NCBI RefSeq assembly: GCF_933775445.1
Contig: NC_065877.1
Coordinates: 16,554,001-16,618,000 of the forward strand
Reading direction: 5' to 3'
Length of the DNA stretch: 64,000 nucleotides
Source of the DNA: Argentina anserina
Lineage: Eukaryota > Streptophyta > Magnoliopsida > Rosales > Rosaceae
How positions within the stretch are numbered: the stretch's first letter is position 1; each line of letters opens with the position of its first letter. Shown piece after piece: positions 45,428 to 56,720 of the stretch. The position numbers and the translations under genes are program-made. Under the pieces are notes generated by a model. That model was not told the DNA's origin and made no database searches. It worked only from the letters and a program-made list of their open reading frames with translations.

Positions 45428-45772
45428 TCAGTTAGGTTTTTTTACTATGACAAATGATGTTTTGTAACAAACTTTACTCTGGCAAATATGTACTCTAGGG
45501 ATTTCATATTTCATATTCATTTTTGAACCATTTGCTGAACTGAGAGATTCTTTAGATTTTTCAAAATATTTTGAAGGTATTAAACCTTCTTGGATACAAT
45601 TAAGGTCGGCTCCAGAATCTATAAGGGCTATTGTCGTGAGTTCAAAATCTTTGATTCTGAGTTGGATAGTGGTATACCATTTTTTGAGTTGAATATGATT
45701 AATAACACTAAGAATATTTTGTTCAGATACTTCTTCATCATTTGGGATTTTATTTTCTTCATAATATTTCAT
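45428..45772 (-). pseudogene. Viral aspartic protease domain
   Basis: The frame contains ALIDSGADLNCI, the retropepsin-like Asp-Ser-Gly-Ala active site, about 55 codons in, followed by the expected beta-rich stretch. In caulimovirids this enzyme processes the polyprotein. Between it and the reverse transcriptase (45,061-45,427) the frame is broken. Confidence 0.8.
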
Positions 45773-46094
45773 TAACTGGAGAGTTTTCTAGGTTAGAAAA
45801 TGCATCATTTATTTTAATAATGTTTAATTCTTGTTTGGTATTTATATTATCATCTATAAGCTTAGAATGAGATTGTTGTAAACCATGAATTTCTATTTTA
45901 ATGTTCTTAATTTCTTGTTGTAAATCTTGGATAGTAATTTCTTTTTTACTTTTGTTAAACCTATCAAATGTTGAGGTAAGACTGACTTTGGGTGGGGGAG
46001 TTTTACTAACATCTTCTTGGGTAATTAATTTTTTCTAATTTTTTGAGGTACTCAGTTTTTAAGTCAAGATTATCAATTCTAGCAATTAAATCAA

Positions 46095-48368
46095 TTAATA
46101 ATTCTTGTTGTTCTTCTTGTTTAGAAAGAACATTAATTGTTTTGCAACAAGCATCGTTGCAGCCAAAAGTGATTTTGGGGAGGGGGAAGATCCTTCTTCT
46201 GATTCGGAAAAAGAGGATCCTGATAAAGATCTAATATCTTCACTTATGTCATTCTCTGAATCTGTATTTCTTAATTCTAATACTTCGATTAGATTCATTT
46301 TTTCAACTAGTGTAAGTGTTAATTGATTTATTGTAGTTTTAACTTGACATTCATTTGCAAAGTGACCGGTTTTATGACATTTAAAACATTTCGTTTTAAT
46401 TTTATCAAAAGATCTTTTCTTTGAGTAAGATTTCGGTTTTTTGTTCCAGTTTTTCTTTGGCTTATTTTTTGAATAAAATTTGTCTCGTTCAAAATTTTCT
46501 CTTTTGTGAAAATAAGGTTTGTGACGACTAAATCTTGAATGGTGAATAAATTTATTGGATGACTTTCTCCGTCTGGAGGGAGGTAATGATGGTAAACCAT
46601 ACTGTTCACAAAAATTTCCCAACTCATACTTGCCTAATTTCTTTTCTGATTTTAGTTGGGAATTTAGTTTCATATCAATACACATTCTCATGCCTTCTTT
46701 CTATATAACTGTAATTATGTTTCCATAGGTTAACGAGTCATAATTAATAAATCATGTTTCATTACTTAGGACTTGTCTGATTTTATGTGCAAAAAGTTTG
46801 AGAAGACCATTTATGAATTTTTCTTTCCAAAATAGTTGGTTATTGTCATCTCGAAGCATTACTCTAGATATGAAAACATCTTTATACCATTTAAAATCAC
46901 TTAAAGTCTGATATTTTAAATTACTGAGTTGATCATGAATCCGAGAAGTGATATGACTCCGAGTACCTATAAAATGTTGAATGATTGTATAGAATAAGGT
47001 GTTTATAGCATCTGAAATACCCATATTACAACGTTCATGAAAGATTGAGGTTCCATCCGGTTCACATTGTATTGCATGTTTAATATCAGACCTTGCGTCA
47101 GGAGTGAGATGTTTTTCCCACCAAGAATGCAGCATTCCGGTGAACCCAGAGGATAGAATATCAATAATTTCGGGTTGTGTGAAGTTGTGATTTGTGATGT
47201 AACTATTTGCTGCCATAGACATGTGATGTAGTTTATTTAATATTTCTTGTTCTGATAAATTATCAATGTTCCATTCATATGTTTTGTCAGAAGAAACTGC
47301 AAATTGTATATTTGAATGAGTGTTGGGTTGAATATCTATTGGGAGTGGCTTTTCAGTCCAATTTTTGGAGTGTTGTTTCTTTGGCCGCATTATTCGATCA
47401 ATATTCAAAGTTTGGAATGCTTTGTCTAATTGAGAAATTATGGTTGAATCGCTATCAGAAGTAGAATCAGAAGTTTGTTTCGTATTGATTACAGAGATTG
47501 TATTAGACGATGTTGGTTCATTTTTTAGATTTTTTAACAATTATTCTATTTTTTTAATTGAATTTGCAGGCGTGACAGTCGGTCTACTGTTGAAGTGAAT
47601 TATAGGAGATTCTGCTTTGGGGTTAGGTAGAATGTGAACTTTAGATGTAACATGATCAAGTGTTGTTTCTATTTTGTCTAATTGTTCTCCAATCGTAACT
47701 AAGTAATTATTTGTGTAATTATTTTGTTCAATGATTTTCTTAGCATCTGGGTAAAGCTCTTTAACTTTTGGATCTTCAGAAGGATTTTTAAAAGGCGATG
47801 CTAAGACTGGGCTTGATTTGTGATTAAAAACTATAGTTTCTAAAGGAAGATAACTAGAAGAAATAGTGTTAGTTTGAGTTGAATTAGGAATAACAGTTTG
47901 CCATTTTGTTTTTGTTAAAGTTTGAATGTTTTTTTGTTCATTTAATTGGTCTAGGAAATCAAGAAAGAATATTTCAGTTTTTGTTTTTTGTATCAAGTTT
48001 TGCCAATCTTTAAATAATTGTTTTCTTTGATTTTCAAAAGGAAATTTCATCCTAAAGAGATTTCTTCTAAGGATGTTTTCTCTGGCATCCAAATGAGTAT
48101 CTAATTTACAATAATTGATTTTGAATGGTTGACTAAGCATATTTATATGAGGATTTTCTGGAGGAGCTACAATAGATGTTAGAGAGTTTTGTCTGTCTTC
48201 AACAGTTGTATTATTATGATTTTCAGTCTCAGTATAATTTGGGTAGCTGACTTGTTCATTTCTTCTTATACTGTTAATTCTTAAATTCTGAACTTGTTCT
48301 TCTAATTCTTTTATTCGAATTTCTCTGATGACATTATCGAGTTCTATGTCACGATCACGGTGAGACAT
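46095..48368 (-). pseudogene. Viral coat-protein region with CCHC zinc knuckle
   Basis: Frames 48,368-47,541, 47,540-46,752 and 46,691-46,095 cover the region. A charged, coiled-coil-prone N-terminal part leads to a central capsid-like part (WWEKHLTPDARSDI, FYTIIQHFIG) and a Lys/Arg-rich stretch before CFKCHKTGHFANEC, a CX2CX4HX4C knuckle (about 46,350-46,391). An acidic Ser-rich tail follows. The first two frames abut, with a stop at 47,541. Frame breaks also occur near 46,700-46,750. Caulimovirid coat proteins package DNA and carry this knuckle. Confidence 0.8.
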
Positions 48369-48369
48369 T

Positions 48370-49308
48370 GAATCTGCAGTGGTTGAGCCAGCGAATGACT
48401 GTCTGGCAGTTGCAAAAGAATGCCTAGACGAATTTCCAATTTCTTGAATTCTTGGTGTTTTGCTAATTCTTGAATTTTGGAAGTTAATTCTTATAGTTTC
48501 ATCGTTGTATTGACGAATAGAATCTAAATCAGAAAGATTACGTTGAGTATTTGTTGGTTGATATTCATTGGTAAGAGACCATTCAGTTGGAAGATGGACA
48601 TCCGACTATCTGATAGTTTGCGGAACAGTGATGTTTGCATTATTTTGACTGCTTTGAATCAACAAGGTTTGGCTCTTAGGACTTCTATTAATGGCTTGAA
48701 AATTTATATTTGTGCCAGTAACTTTGTAATAGATTTGATAGATTAAAGCAAGAGGTTGGGTTCCTTCAAGGATATTGAATCATGAGGTCTTAATGTTTAA
48801 AGTTAATGTCTTTAAAATATGAGGATCACTTAAGCTGATTGAAAAATCTGAGAAACAATTGAAGTGAACTGGTTCATGAAAAAGACTTGATTCGATTAAA
48901 CCAAGGGTACTATCAGTGAAGTTGGTAAACCTTACGTCTCTTAAGCATAACAGAATGGAGGCATTAAAACCAAGCCTTGTTAAAGGCTTAATACCAATTT
49001 GAACTAAGCCGATATGAAGGAAATGGTGACCATCTTTCTGATATTTTTTAATTGAATATGGACTGAGAAGTTGGTAGGCGTATACTTGTTCTACTGATTT
49101 AATGTGGTGTTCTCCTTTAAAGGCTGCAAGATTCCATTTCTTTCTATAAATTTCACTGGTAGGTACTCTAGGTATGTTCCAATCATTAGGGTCAATATTA
49201 TCATTTGACTGGTATTCGATCTGTTCTTCATTAACAATGTCGAATCATATTCAAGGAGAAACTAGACCCTCGAGAGGAGACTGAATTGGATCTGAAAAGT
49301 CTGCTCAT
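48370..49308 (-). pseudogene. Viral movement protein (30K superfamily), broken
   Basis: A likely start at 49,308 opens with a Ser/Arg-rich peptide (MSRLFRSNSVSSRG), then a shift near 49,240. The movement-protein core reads NDWNIPRVPTSEIYRKKW (about 49,140-49,195), FLHIGLVQIGIKPLTRLG, ILLCLRDVRFTNFTDSTLG and IESSLFHEPVHFNCF, with the conserved Asp of the LLCLRD motif. This is a strong match to the caulimovirid movement-protein domain, which opens plasmodesmata. Stops near 48,780 and 48,600 break the link to the coat-protein part, whose frame is otherwise continuous with the end of this domain. Confidence 0.8.
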
Positions 49309-49740
49309 TGTGCTAGATGAAAGGGATCTGGTACTAGAGTTAAAATGATAGAAAATTGACTTTAGAATACTTAAACCTAAAAGTAACACTCTTCTCTGCT
49401 CCGCTCATGCCGCATACGCTCATGCCTCACTCGGGACTTAATGTTTGGACCTGGAAAACTTACTGTTTGGTTGGAGAAGAAGGAAACCCAGAAACCCAGT
49501 AAATAGAAGTAAATTCCTAAAGTTTTAAGAATAGAAACATAAATACAAACAAATAGCACAATAAATAGAGGATTTAAAAGATTCAACTCAAGGACCACTC
49601 TAGGAGGCTAGGCCTACCAATTGGGGATTAAGGAGTGTTAATAAGTAGATCAACTTAAGATCCACACTTAGGAGGTAGAGCCTCCACCTGGGGACTAAGA
49701 GGTTTAAAAAAAACAGAGATTAATTACTTACAACTCTTAC

Positions 49741-49753
49741 GACTCTGATACCA
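49741..49753 (-). promoter_or_regulatory. tRNA-Met-type primer-binding site of the pararetrovirus
   Basis: Minus-strand TGGTATCAGAGTC matches the plant initiator-tRNA-Met primer site (TGGTATCAGAGC) except at the end. It lies about 430 bp upstream of the movement-protein start, close to the right edge of the insertion. Confidence 0.8.
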
Positions 49754-49783
49754 GAGACCACGGAAGCATGTATTATAATAAAT

Positions 49784-49802
49784 ATATATATATATATATA
49801 TA
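49784..49802. repeat. TA microsatellite at the right edge of the viral insertion
   Basis: About nine TA units lie 30 bp outside the viral primer site. A shorter TA run (42,026-42,035) marks the opposite edge. Confidence 0.8.
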
Positions 49803-51864
49803 AATTATGTGGAACATATGTATTGATGGTGTGGAATTGTGAGTAAATCTCCCAGTGTCGATGTTAACCTTGGTGGTGATTTTATTAAAATGTTTCCTTA
49901 AAAATAATTATTATATGCTTTAATATAATATATTAATTATATATATGTGTATTTAATGATAAATGTAATATACATGTATATCTTTGCATATAGTCTTTTC
50001 TATTTAAATTGGTTTATTGGCATAATTATGCTTATATTGTGTTATGCTTGAGTCACTTGGATTTAGGTAGAATATTTCTATGGTGGGATTGTTATGTCGT
50101 GTGAGTTGTTTTTAACATACGAGTTGTGTTAAAATGTTTTTGTCTTCAGACGTTCACAGTGGTGACTATGGTGAATACAACATTATCATGGTGGGATTGA
50201 AATGTTGTAAGTGGGGTTTTTAACGTGGTGATGTGTTTAAAATGTTTGTCTTCGGACGGTCACCGTTGTTGTGACAATGACAAATAAATCGAAAACCAAG
50301 TCTTTGGCCGGGTATTAGTTATAATCAATTATAGCTATAGTCTGTCTGTCGTAACACTGCATGTGAGGTAACCGAGTAGAGTTATCTGCTCAAGCTCATG
50401 AGTGCATGAGTTAAAAGAGAATTTAATTATGATATTTTCTTTTGGTCGTTGAGATGTACAAGAAAACAAGAGTGAGCTTGATATGACTCAAATCTTTTTA
50501 TTGCGTTAATTATTATTATCATTTAAGTTTAGGTACGTTTGGGACCGAAGTCCGAATTTGGTATTTTGGTATTTGGGCTGTTTTAACGGAGTGTCGTCGG
50601 AGTAATGCTTGTTTTGGAAAATTACTGTTGTAGGAAGGATTTATATAAGTGTGGTTTATTTTTTTTTAAAGAGAAAAAGGAAAGAAAAAAGAAAATAAAG
50701 GAGTTCAGCGTTTGACCAAACCAGACCGGCGCACCGGTCTTAATCGAAAGTTTACTCAAGCCTCGTGATTTTTGGATTGGTGGCCGGCTCTATATCGCCG
50801 CCGTAAGGTCCACCACCGTAGTTTCCTTCTTTTGGTCAGAACTCTCACCTCCGCCCGCCATCACTTGAAATTCTTGGGGAGTTTTGCTTGCCTCAGCCTC
50901 ATCAACAATCCATCCAAATGAATTAAACCAAATCGTAGTGTAAGTACTCGAATCAAAATTTCAATAATAGGATTTGTGAATAGTGCTGATTTTGTGTTCT
51001 TCATAAATTGGACTATTTAGACTTAGAATTGGTTGTTAATGTAGTTGTGAAAGTTGTTAAAAATGTCATTTAGATTGTGGTAGTGAAATTTGGTGGTGGT
51101 CGGATTAGGGGCGGCCAGCCGCCACTTCCAGCGGTGCCAGGGGTGGCTGCTGCTATGCCGGGGATGTTTTCGAAGACATTTCAAATCGTGTGTTAGTTGA
51201 GGATGGTTTAGGAATATTTGTGGAATTTTGGAGGAGTTTTGAGATAGTTTATGCGATTATTTCTACGTATTTTAACCGTAACGAGTTGTCATATTGATCC
51301 ATAAATTGGGGAACTCTTGGTGTTAGGATGCTAGAATATTTTGGATTGTGTACGGAGGTTGTTAGTGAAGTTGAGGAAAATTTGGTGGAACTTGTAACAG
51401 ACTTAGGCGAGTGAGAGTGATTATGTTTCTCTTATTAAATATTACCGGGTTGTGGTAATTAATTCTATGTCTCTGTAACAGGAGGTGAGGAGATTCGAGT
51501 AGACGAATCTTCAAACCGACCCTCAGCATACCTCAGTTATTGTGAGTGAACTTTTATTTTGAAATATAATGCAGGCATGAATATTTAGAATTAATTAATT
51601 TTGGCGTTATATGAAGTTATTATTTTTCTTGATTCTCTTATAATGATAACTATTGATTTGATTTGGAAATAAATATGTGAATTTTATAACGCCTTATTTG
51701 ATACATGGAAATTGTTAATTATTTATCCGGGAATGGGATTGTCGGAATTGTTATGATTATATGTGAGAGTTATTTGACATGTGGGACATGTCAGATTATA
51801 TTATTTCCTTCTTTGAATTTCTCTTATTTGTAATTGAGATTTATACGTACGATTGGGAACCGTA

Positions 51865-52060
51865 CTTCCTCTGGTATTTATAAAGGGGGCATGATCGATA
51901 GATAAGAGTGATTTCTTATTTTTATTCTGATATCCTCTCCTTTAAATGTATAAAGGGGGCACGATCAACGAAATTATATCTCATTCTTTCTGGTATCCTC
52001 TCATTTAGCTATATAAAGGGAACATGATCAACAGATAGGAATGTTGTCTATTTTCTACGA
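51865..52060 (+). repeat. Three tandem copies of a 63-70 bp unit in the LTR
   Basis: TATAAAGGGGGCATGATC-type sequence occurs at about 51,879, 51,949 and 52,012. Each copy is preceded by a 'cctct' word and followed by an AT-rich spacer, and the copies are 75-85% alike by eye. Confidence 0.8.
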
Positions 52061-52350
52061 TTTTTCTCATTTATCTTATTGTGACTAGCGGGGCTAGTTC
52101 ACTCATTATCTTTCGAGGCCATACACTTTGAGATGATTATGCTAGCATACTATATCACCTTATGGTGACCTTGTTTTTCCGCGTGGGAGGTGATGAGATA
52201 TTTATGGGAGCATTTTTCTACCTAGGAGGCGATAAGACATAGCCGATAATGTCACAACCTAATATTCTCTCTGTTAATGTGACGTGACAATATTGGGTGT
52301 TTGAGATTATGTTTTTAGCCCGGGGGGCATATTGTATGGCTTACTACTTA

Positions 52351-52530
52351 TTTGATTAATGAGGTCTAGTCCACTCCTTATAAGTTCTTTGTTTATCTTA
52401 TTTGACTAGCGGGGCTAGTCCACTCCTTATAATTATTTTTGCATATTTTATTTTGATTAGGAGGGCTAGTCCATCTCCATTATTCATTTCTTTGGATTTT
52501 ATTGACTAGCGAGGACTAGTCCGTTAAGCG
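52351..52530 (+). repeat. 50-bp-period tandem array in the LTR
   Basis: Four consecutive units start at 52,351, 52,401, 52,451 and 52,501, each beginning with a variant of TTTGACTAGCGGGGCTAGTC followed by an AT-rich spacer. The spacing is exactly 50 bp. An isolated fifth copy of the core lies at 52,083. The core holds an inverted CTAGC/GCTAG pair. Confidence 0.9.
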
Positions 52531-53147
52531 ATTATGTTATTGTTCGATTTTATTTAACAATACGTGCGTGCATTGAGTCTGTTTTATTGATTAAAGAAAT
52601 TGGGGAAGTATTCATTAAATCTCCTTATTTCTGATATTTATTTTGTCAACTCACTTTAACATTTTAAATATTTTCCCCTGGGCCCTACATTTTCAAATGC
52701 CCAGTTCACAGGCTTACCGACTCCCTATAGCTACCGTGAGGCAGCGTTCTCTCCGCCGAGTACCCGACTGTAGGTTACCTGCTTAGCCTACAAATCGCTT
52801 TATTTGTGCTCGTTTAGTTGCTTTGATACCCTAAATATTTATTAGATTATTTTTCTTATGTTTAAAGAGTTTGGATTTAAGTTGTGTGACTAAGATTGGA
52901 ATATTTGATGTTGAAGTTGGATATTAATTTCTTATAATCATAGGGATAAATTATGTTGGATTGATATATGTTTTTTGGAGGAAGCGGAGAGTTCTAGGAT
53001 GGTTGGACATTATTAGAAGTGCAGTTTTTCACATATTGGGTTAGCTACTTTCAATGGAGACTATGCTGAAATTTTAATATACCTCCTTTGTTAGTGGTGA
53101 CAGGCCTGCTCCCGGATTTCCCTTTGAAATCCGAGATGGACCTGTGT

Positions 53148-54196
53148 AGCCATGATTAGAGAACGATTATATTGAAATTCGGCATAACCTCCCTTAAAAT
53201 TGACTACCCTAAATCCTGTAATTTAAAGAATACACTTTTAATGATACACTTACAACACTTCTTCCAACTATAGGACCTTTTGTCCTTCACCTCAACAACT
53301 CTTCAATATCCATCAATGAAAACAATATATCAAATATCTCATCTCCATTACTACAATGCAACATCAATATAGCTAATGGTATTAGATACTCTTATATCAA
53401 CATATCTATAACTCAAATAATACACGAGCATGCTAGGTGATTGAGTGGATATGCCATCGACGTGTGTATTGTACCGACCTCCGCAACGCTAACCTGGGCA
53501 AAACAGAAAAACCAAAGAGCCCGAGAAAACATGGAAAACGTGAGATAAACTCAGTGAGAGGACTTAATTTAGTAGTGAAACTGTTTCTCATAAATCTTTA
53601 TTTCTTAAAATCATTTCTCTTTTCACAAATTGTTTTGCATGCAATTTTTGAAAATCTTATTGGAAAAAATAAATCGCTGATTTGTAATACACATGAAATG
53701 CTTCATGTCTCAAGAACTGTAATATTTTAGTAAACTCATAATGGAAAAAAAATATATAAGCTTCCATTAGGAAAACATGGCCGAATATATGTGTGATACT
53801 TCTTGGAAACTTGGATCTCTAAAAATCTTATGAGCTGAAGGCTTTACCAAACTTGTACCCAAAACTAAACTCGTCATGCACCTAAATTGACTAATTCAAA
53901 ATTAGGCAGAGGGTGGCGGACTACTAGTCGTGCAGTTATGTTTAGTTTGTACTCAACATAAGCAGAGCGAGGGATAACTGGTCGTATACACGTGCACATC
54001 AGGCAGAGCGGGGGTAACTGGTCATGCTCTCTCTCGCACTCGTGAAAACTCTAGCTAAGAGCACCCTCACTGGTTGGTGGTGGCTCTCAAAAATCTGTCT
54101 CTCGGCACTAATTCTTCTCAGCCACAATTGGGCTTTGCAAGATAGATCAAGAAGGACGGTGACGTCTCTCTTTCTTCCCTTGTTTTTGGATGGTTT
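53148..54196. other. Non-coding region with short repeats
   Basis: No gene recognised. Three imperfect copies of GCAGAGCGAGGGATAACTGGTCGT-like sequence occur near 53,906, 53,961 and 54,003. A plus-strand frame at 53,437-53,730 has no family resemblance. Confidence 0.4.
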
Positions 54197-54901
54197 GGAT
54201 GGTTGTTTCAGCAAAGCTTAGTTATTGTGTTTTGTGGGAGAACAATGGCTTATGGTGGTGGTATGGTTTTTCGTTCAGATCCCCTCTGTGGTCTACTCCA
54301 GTTTTTATGGGAAGATGGAGGTGGCGTCGTCAGATATTGAGTAGTGGTGGCCTGATTTTTTGGGTTGGAACCCAGAGTCTTCCTCTAATGGTGCACTCCA
54401 ATTTAGGTGGAGAGGATGGTAATGGCTGCCTCCGGCAGAGGTCGATGATGGCAGCAGCTTGGCGGCGGCCAAGATCGGTCAGACTTCCTCTTGTTTGGGT
54501 CTGGGCTTTAGGTGCTTTGGCTTTGGGTCGTTGGGCTAAGCCATTGGAAGGCTGGCAAGTGGTGGCCTTGGATGTAGTTCATCTTGAAAAATCGGCCAGA
54601 AAGGCGTAATTTGAATCGCGTCGCAGTGATACAATAGTTTAGTTGTTAAAATTTATTTATGTCATATACATCATATGTATCCTGTAAGTTTAGTGTCTCA
54701 TGACTATGGAAAGGTGGGTGGATCTTGACTTTATTGGCTCGTTTTACCTAGGGATAACTAGTTGTTGGCTAGTTTCACGTATGGATAGTTAGTTTATTTG
54801 AGCTAGAAGAGGTTGCTCTTATTGTCGGCTTTCGGGTGTCTTATTTTTGTTATGCATGTTGAAATACAAGTGAGTTGGCATTTTGATTCAAAAAATATAT
54901 A
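54197..54901 (+). mobile_element. LINE-type non-LTR insertion, plus strand, no coding part
   Basis: The block has a Gly/Trp-codon-rich GC-rich leader and ends in an A-rich tail (CAAAAAATATATA, about 54,889-54,901). Similar flanks, TTTTTGGATGGTTTG (about 54,183-54,197) and TTTTTGATGGTTTTA (54,902-54,916), look like an imperfect target duplication. An open frame at 54,190-54,609 exists but has no recognisable domain. Its layout resembles the element at 5,385-6,761. The class is inference. Confidence 0.4.
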
Positions 54902-54916
54902 TTTTTGATGGTTTTA

Positions 54917-55721
54917 TTTGTAATGTGCAATGTTATAATTTAAATGTATCAAAATACAAAAGAAATTAAACACTATTTTTTATAGACAACATATCAACTA
55001 AATCAATAAAGCAGAATATGATTTTCTCAACAATCAAACAATTCAATATATAACTCATAGAACAAACCTATGTCTGTAGTTCCTACAACTATACGAATTT
55101 CTCATTATAAAAGAATGAGTAAAAATAAGTACCAATTTTGATTTCTTCAGTTGTCTGTCGAACATCAAATTTAATCTTAACCAAATAAATCAATTCTCAC
55201 CTACTCTCCGTCGAACCAAACTTTGATTTCAATTTTAGTGATAGAAAACCAAATTGATTCAAAAACCTAAAGGCATGGAAAACGAGAAGGAATATGAAGA
55301 ACTCAAACTTTGATAGAGATGAAGCAGGTCTAATATGGATTTCTCCGTGCAGTGTTTCATAATTTCGATACAGAGAGGGTCATTTTTTTGGGTTGTCATA
55401 GCAGTAGAAATAAAAGAAACTTGAACAACAACCGATATGAGTTTAATATAATAGGTGGTGGTGTTTTTTTCAACAAGATAAAAATAGGTGGTGTTGTTGA
55501 TGACTCACGAATCTACAGAATTTGTGAGAGATTTACATTTTTAAAGTGAATTAGTATTTTATAGATTGTGTTTGCTGTGTCATTTGAACTCACATTCAGA
55601 TTTTGTTATTTTTTGTTTTAACCTTTTATGATAGAAACAAATTTAATATACACTCCCCAAACCTCTTAATATACATCCCTAATATTTTAGAATTAAAATG
55701 AGATTTTCTAGTTATGTAAAG
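54917..55721. other. AT-rich intergenic region
   Basis: Nothing recognisable beyond low-complexity AT sequence. TAAAG (55,717-55,721) directly precedes the Athila-like LTR and is the expected place of its 5-bp target copy. Confidence 0.4.
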
Positions 55722-55986
55722 TGTTAAGAATCCTTGTTAAGATATGATTCCTTGTTCGAGTAGGATTCATCATTTCCAATTTCTTTGTTTCTAACTTACT
55801 TATTCTTATTAGGAAATACAAATCCATGTTGGAAAAGGAAAACAATCCTAGTTGCGCAAAGAATAATGAGAGACCGTGCAGCATTGATGGTTTCCTATTG
55901 AGAGTTGGATTCTAAAACCAAGTTGGAGATGGATTTCCAAGGTGTATATGAAGATATTTTCGTGCATATAAATCAGAATTATTAAA

Positions 55987-56720
55987 GAGAAGAAGATATG
56001 CACTTAAAAGCCCAATCCATGCAAAAATCAGAAAGTTGTCAAGATTTGTAGTCCAACTTTGACGGGCTCCCCCCCTAGATAGCTCATATCGAATTAGAAG
56101 ATGTACCATATATGGATAGAAATCTGTGGAGTCTAGTTTCTGTAGGATTTGGAATCTAATCAATATCATATTCCTACAGGGAGATATCACCGAATCATTA
56201 CTTAGAAGTCCAGTGAGCTCGGCAAAATTATCTCAGCCATTGATTTGCTTCTAATCCAAGGGCTGTGAGGGAAAGTTGGCACATTGTTTCTCCTATATAT
56301 AGAGGCATGAATCTATATCAGAATCACCATAAATTCTTGCACCATAGAATGTCAAAGAAGGCATACAGCAAATAAATGAGAAGAGGTAAGAAAGTCAAAG
56401 AAGGCATGCAACAAATAAATAAGAAGAGGTAAGAAAATTCAAACAAGGCTGCAACAATTATGATTTTTTCTGCCTCCCTAATTCAAAGGAGAAAATTAAT
56501 ACAAAAGAAATCAGCATTAAAGGAGGAAGAAGATATGCAATTAATGTACAATCCTTATCAGAATTAGAATTCTGGCAGTGCAAGTCATCCAACTTGACGG
56601 GCTCCCGTGGACAGCTCCCAATGAATCAGACAATGTATGATATATTGATGAAAAGCTACGGAAGTCTATTTTCTAATGCCATTAGAATCACCTCAATATC
56701 TATTTTCTAGAGAAAGTTAT
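55987..56720 (+). repeat. Internal imperfect repeat in the Athila-like LTR
   Basis: A 190-200 bp block at 55,987-56,180 recurs at 56,523-56,720. Both contain GAAGATATGCA, CCAACTT(T)GACGGGCTCCC and a tail with TCTA and TTTCT..AATC words, offset by about 536 bp. A part-copy of the core, GACCAGGCTCCCATGGG, occurs again near 56,811. Confidence 0.65.
56351..56460 (+). repeat. 43-bp tandem repeat in the Athila-like LTR
   Basis: Copies at 56,351-56,393 and 56,394-56,436 (GTCAAAGAAGGCATaCAgCA and GTCAAAGAAGGCATgCAaCA) are followed by a partial third copy to about 56,460. The copies are nearly identical. Confidence 0.85.

Larger units (their letters stand above)
42030..49780 (-). mobile_element. Endogenous pararetrovirus (Caulimoviridae, florendovirus-like), near full length
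   Basis: Read on the minus strand, the order is tRNA-Met-type primer site, movement protein, coat-protein region with zinc knuckle, aspartic protease, reverse transcriptase, RNase H, a second ORF and then a TATA promoter with leader. That is a whole caulimovirid genome of about 7.7 kb in linear form, opened near the primer site. Integrase and LTRs are absent, as expected. The long ORF 1 followed by a downstream ORF 2 fits Florendovirus, a genus known mainly from integrated copies in flowering plants; the genus is inference. Multiple stops and frameshifts in both ORFs mean this copy cannot express intact proteins. Both edges adjoin TA repeats. Confidence 0.85.
49781..53147 (+). repeat. Ty3/gypsy-type long LTR, right part and a second related LTR
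   Basis: This non-coding block resumes LTR-like sequence after the virus. A second TATA box (TTTATATAAG, about 50,637-50,647), a promoter-proximal half similar to 41,505-41,615, a splice-donor-like TTGTGAGTGAAC near 51,540, tandem arrays and an LTR-like end (GGACCTGTGTA near 53,139-53,147) follow. The simplest reading is that the left LTR continues to about 50,520 and a second related LTR runs from there to 53,147. The end region contains the perfect hairpin GGATTTC/GAAATCC (53,114-53,132). Family assignment is inference. Confidence 0.4.

Noticed and set aside
42030..49780. Ty3/gypsy LTR retrotransposon for the viral block
   Set aside because: It has a movement-protein domain, no integrase and no LTR pair of its own. 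The TGGTATCAGAG primer site alone would not decide.
51865..52530. CRISPR-like repeat-spacer array
   Set aside because: Units are diverged, the AT-rich spacers are themselves similar, and the host is a plant. These are ordinary LTR tandem repeats.
54190..54609. 139-codon plus-strand frame rich in Trp and Gly
   Set aside because: It lies across a LINE-type leader, with composition from GC-rich low-complexity DNA and no domain.
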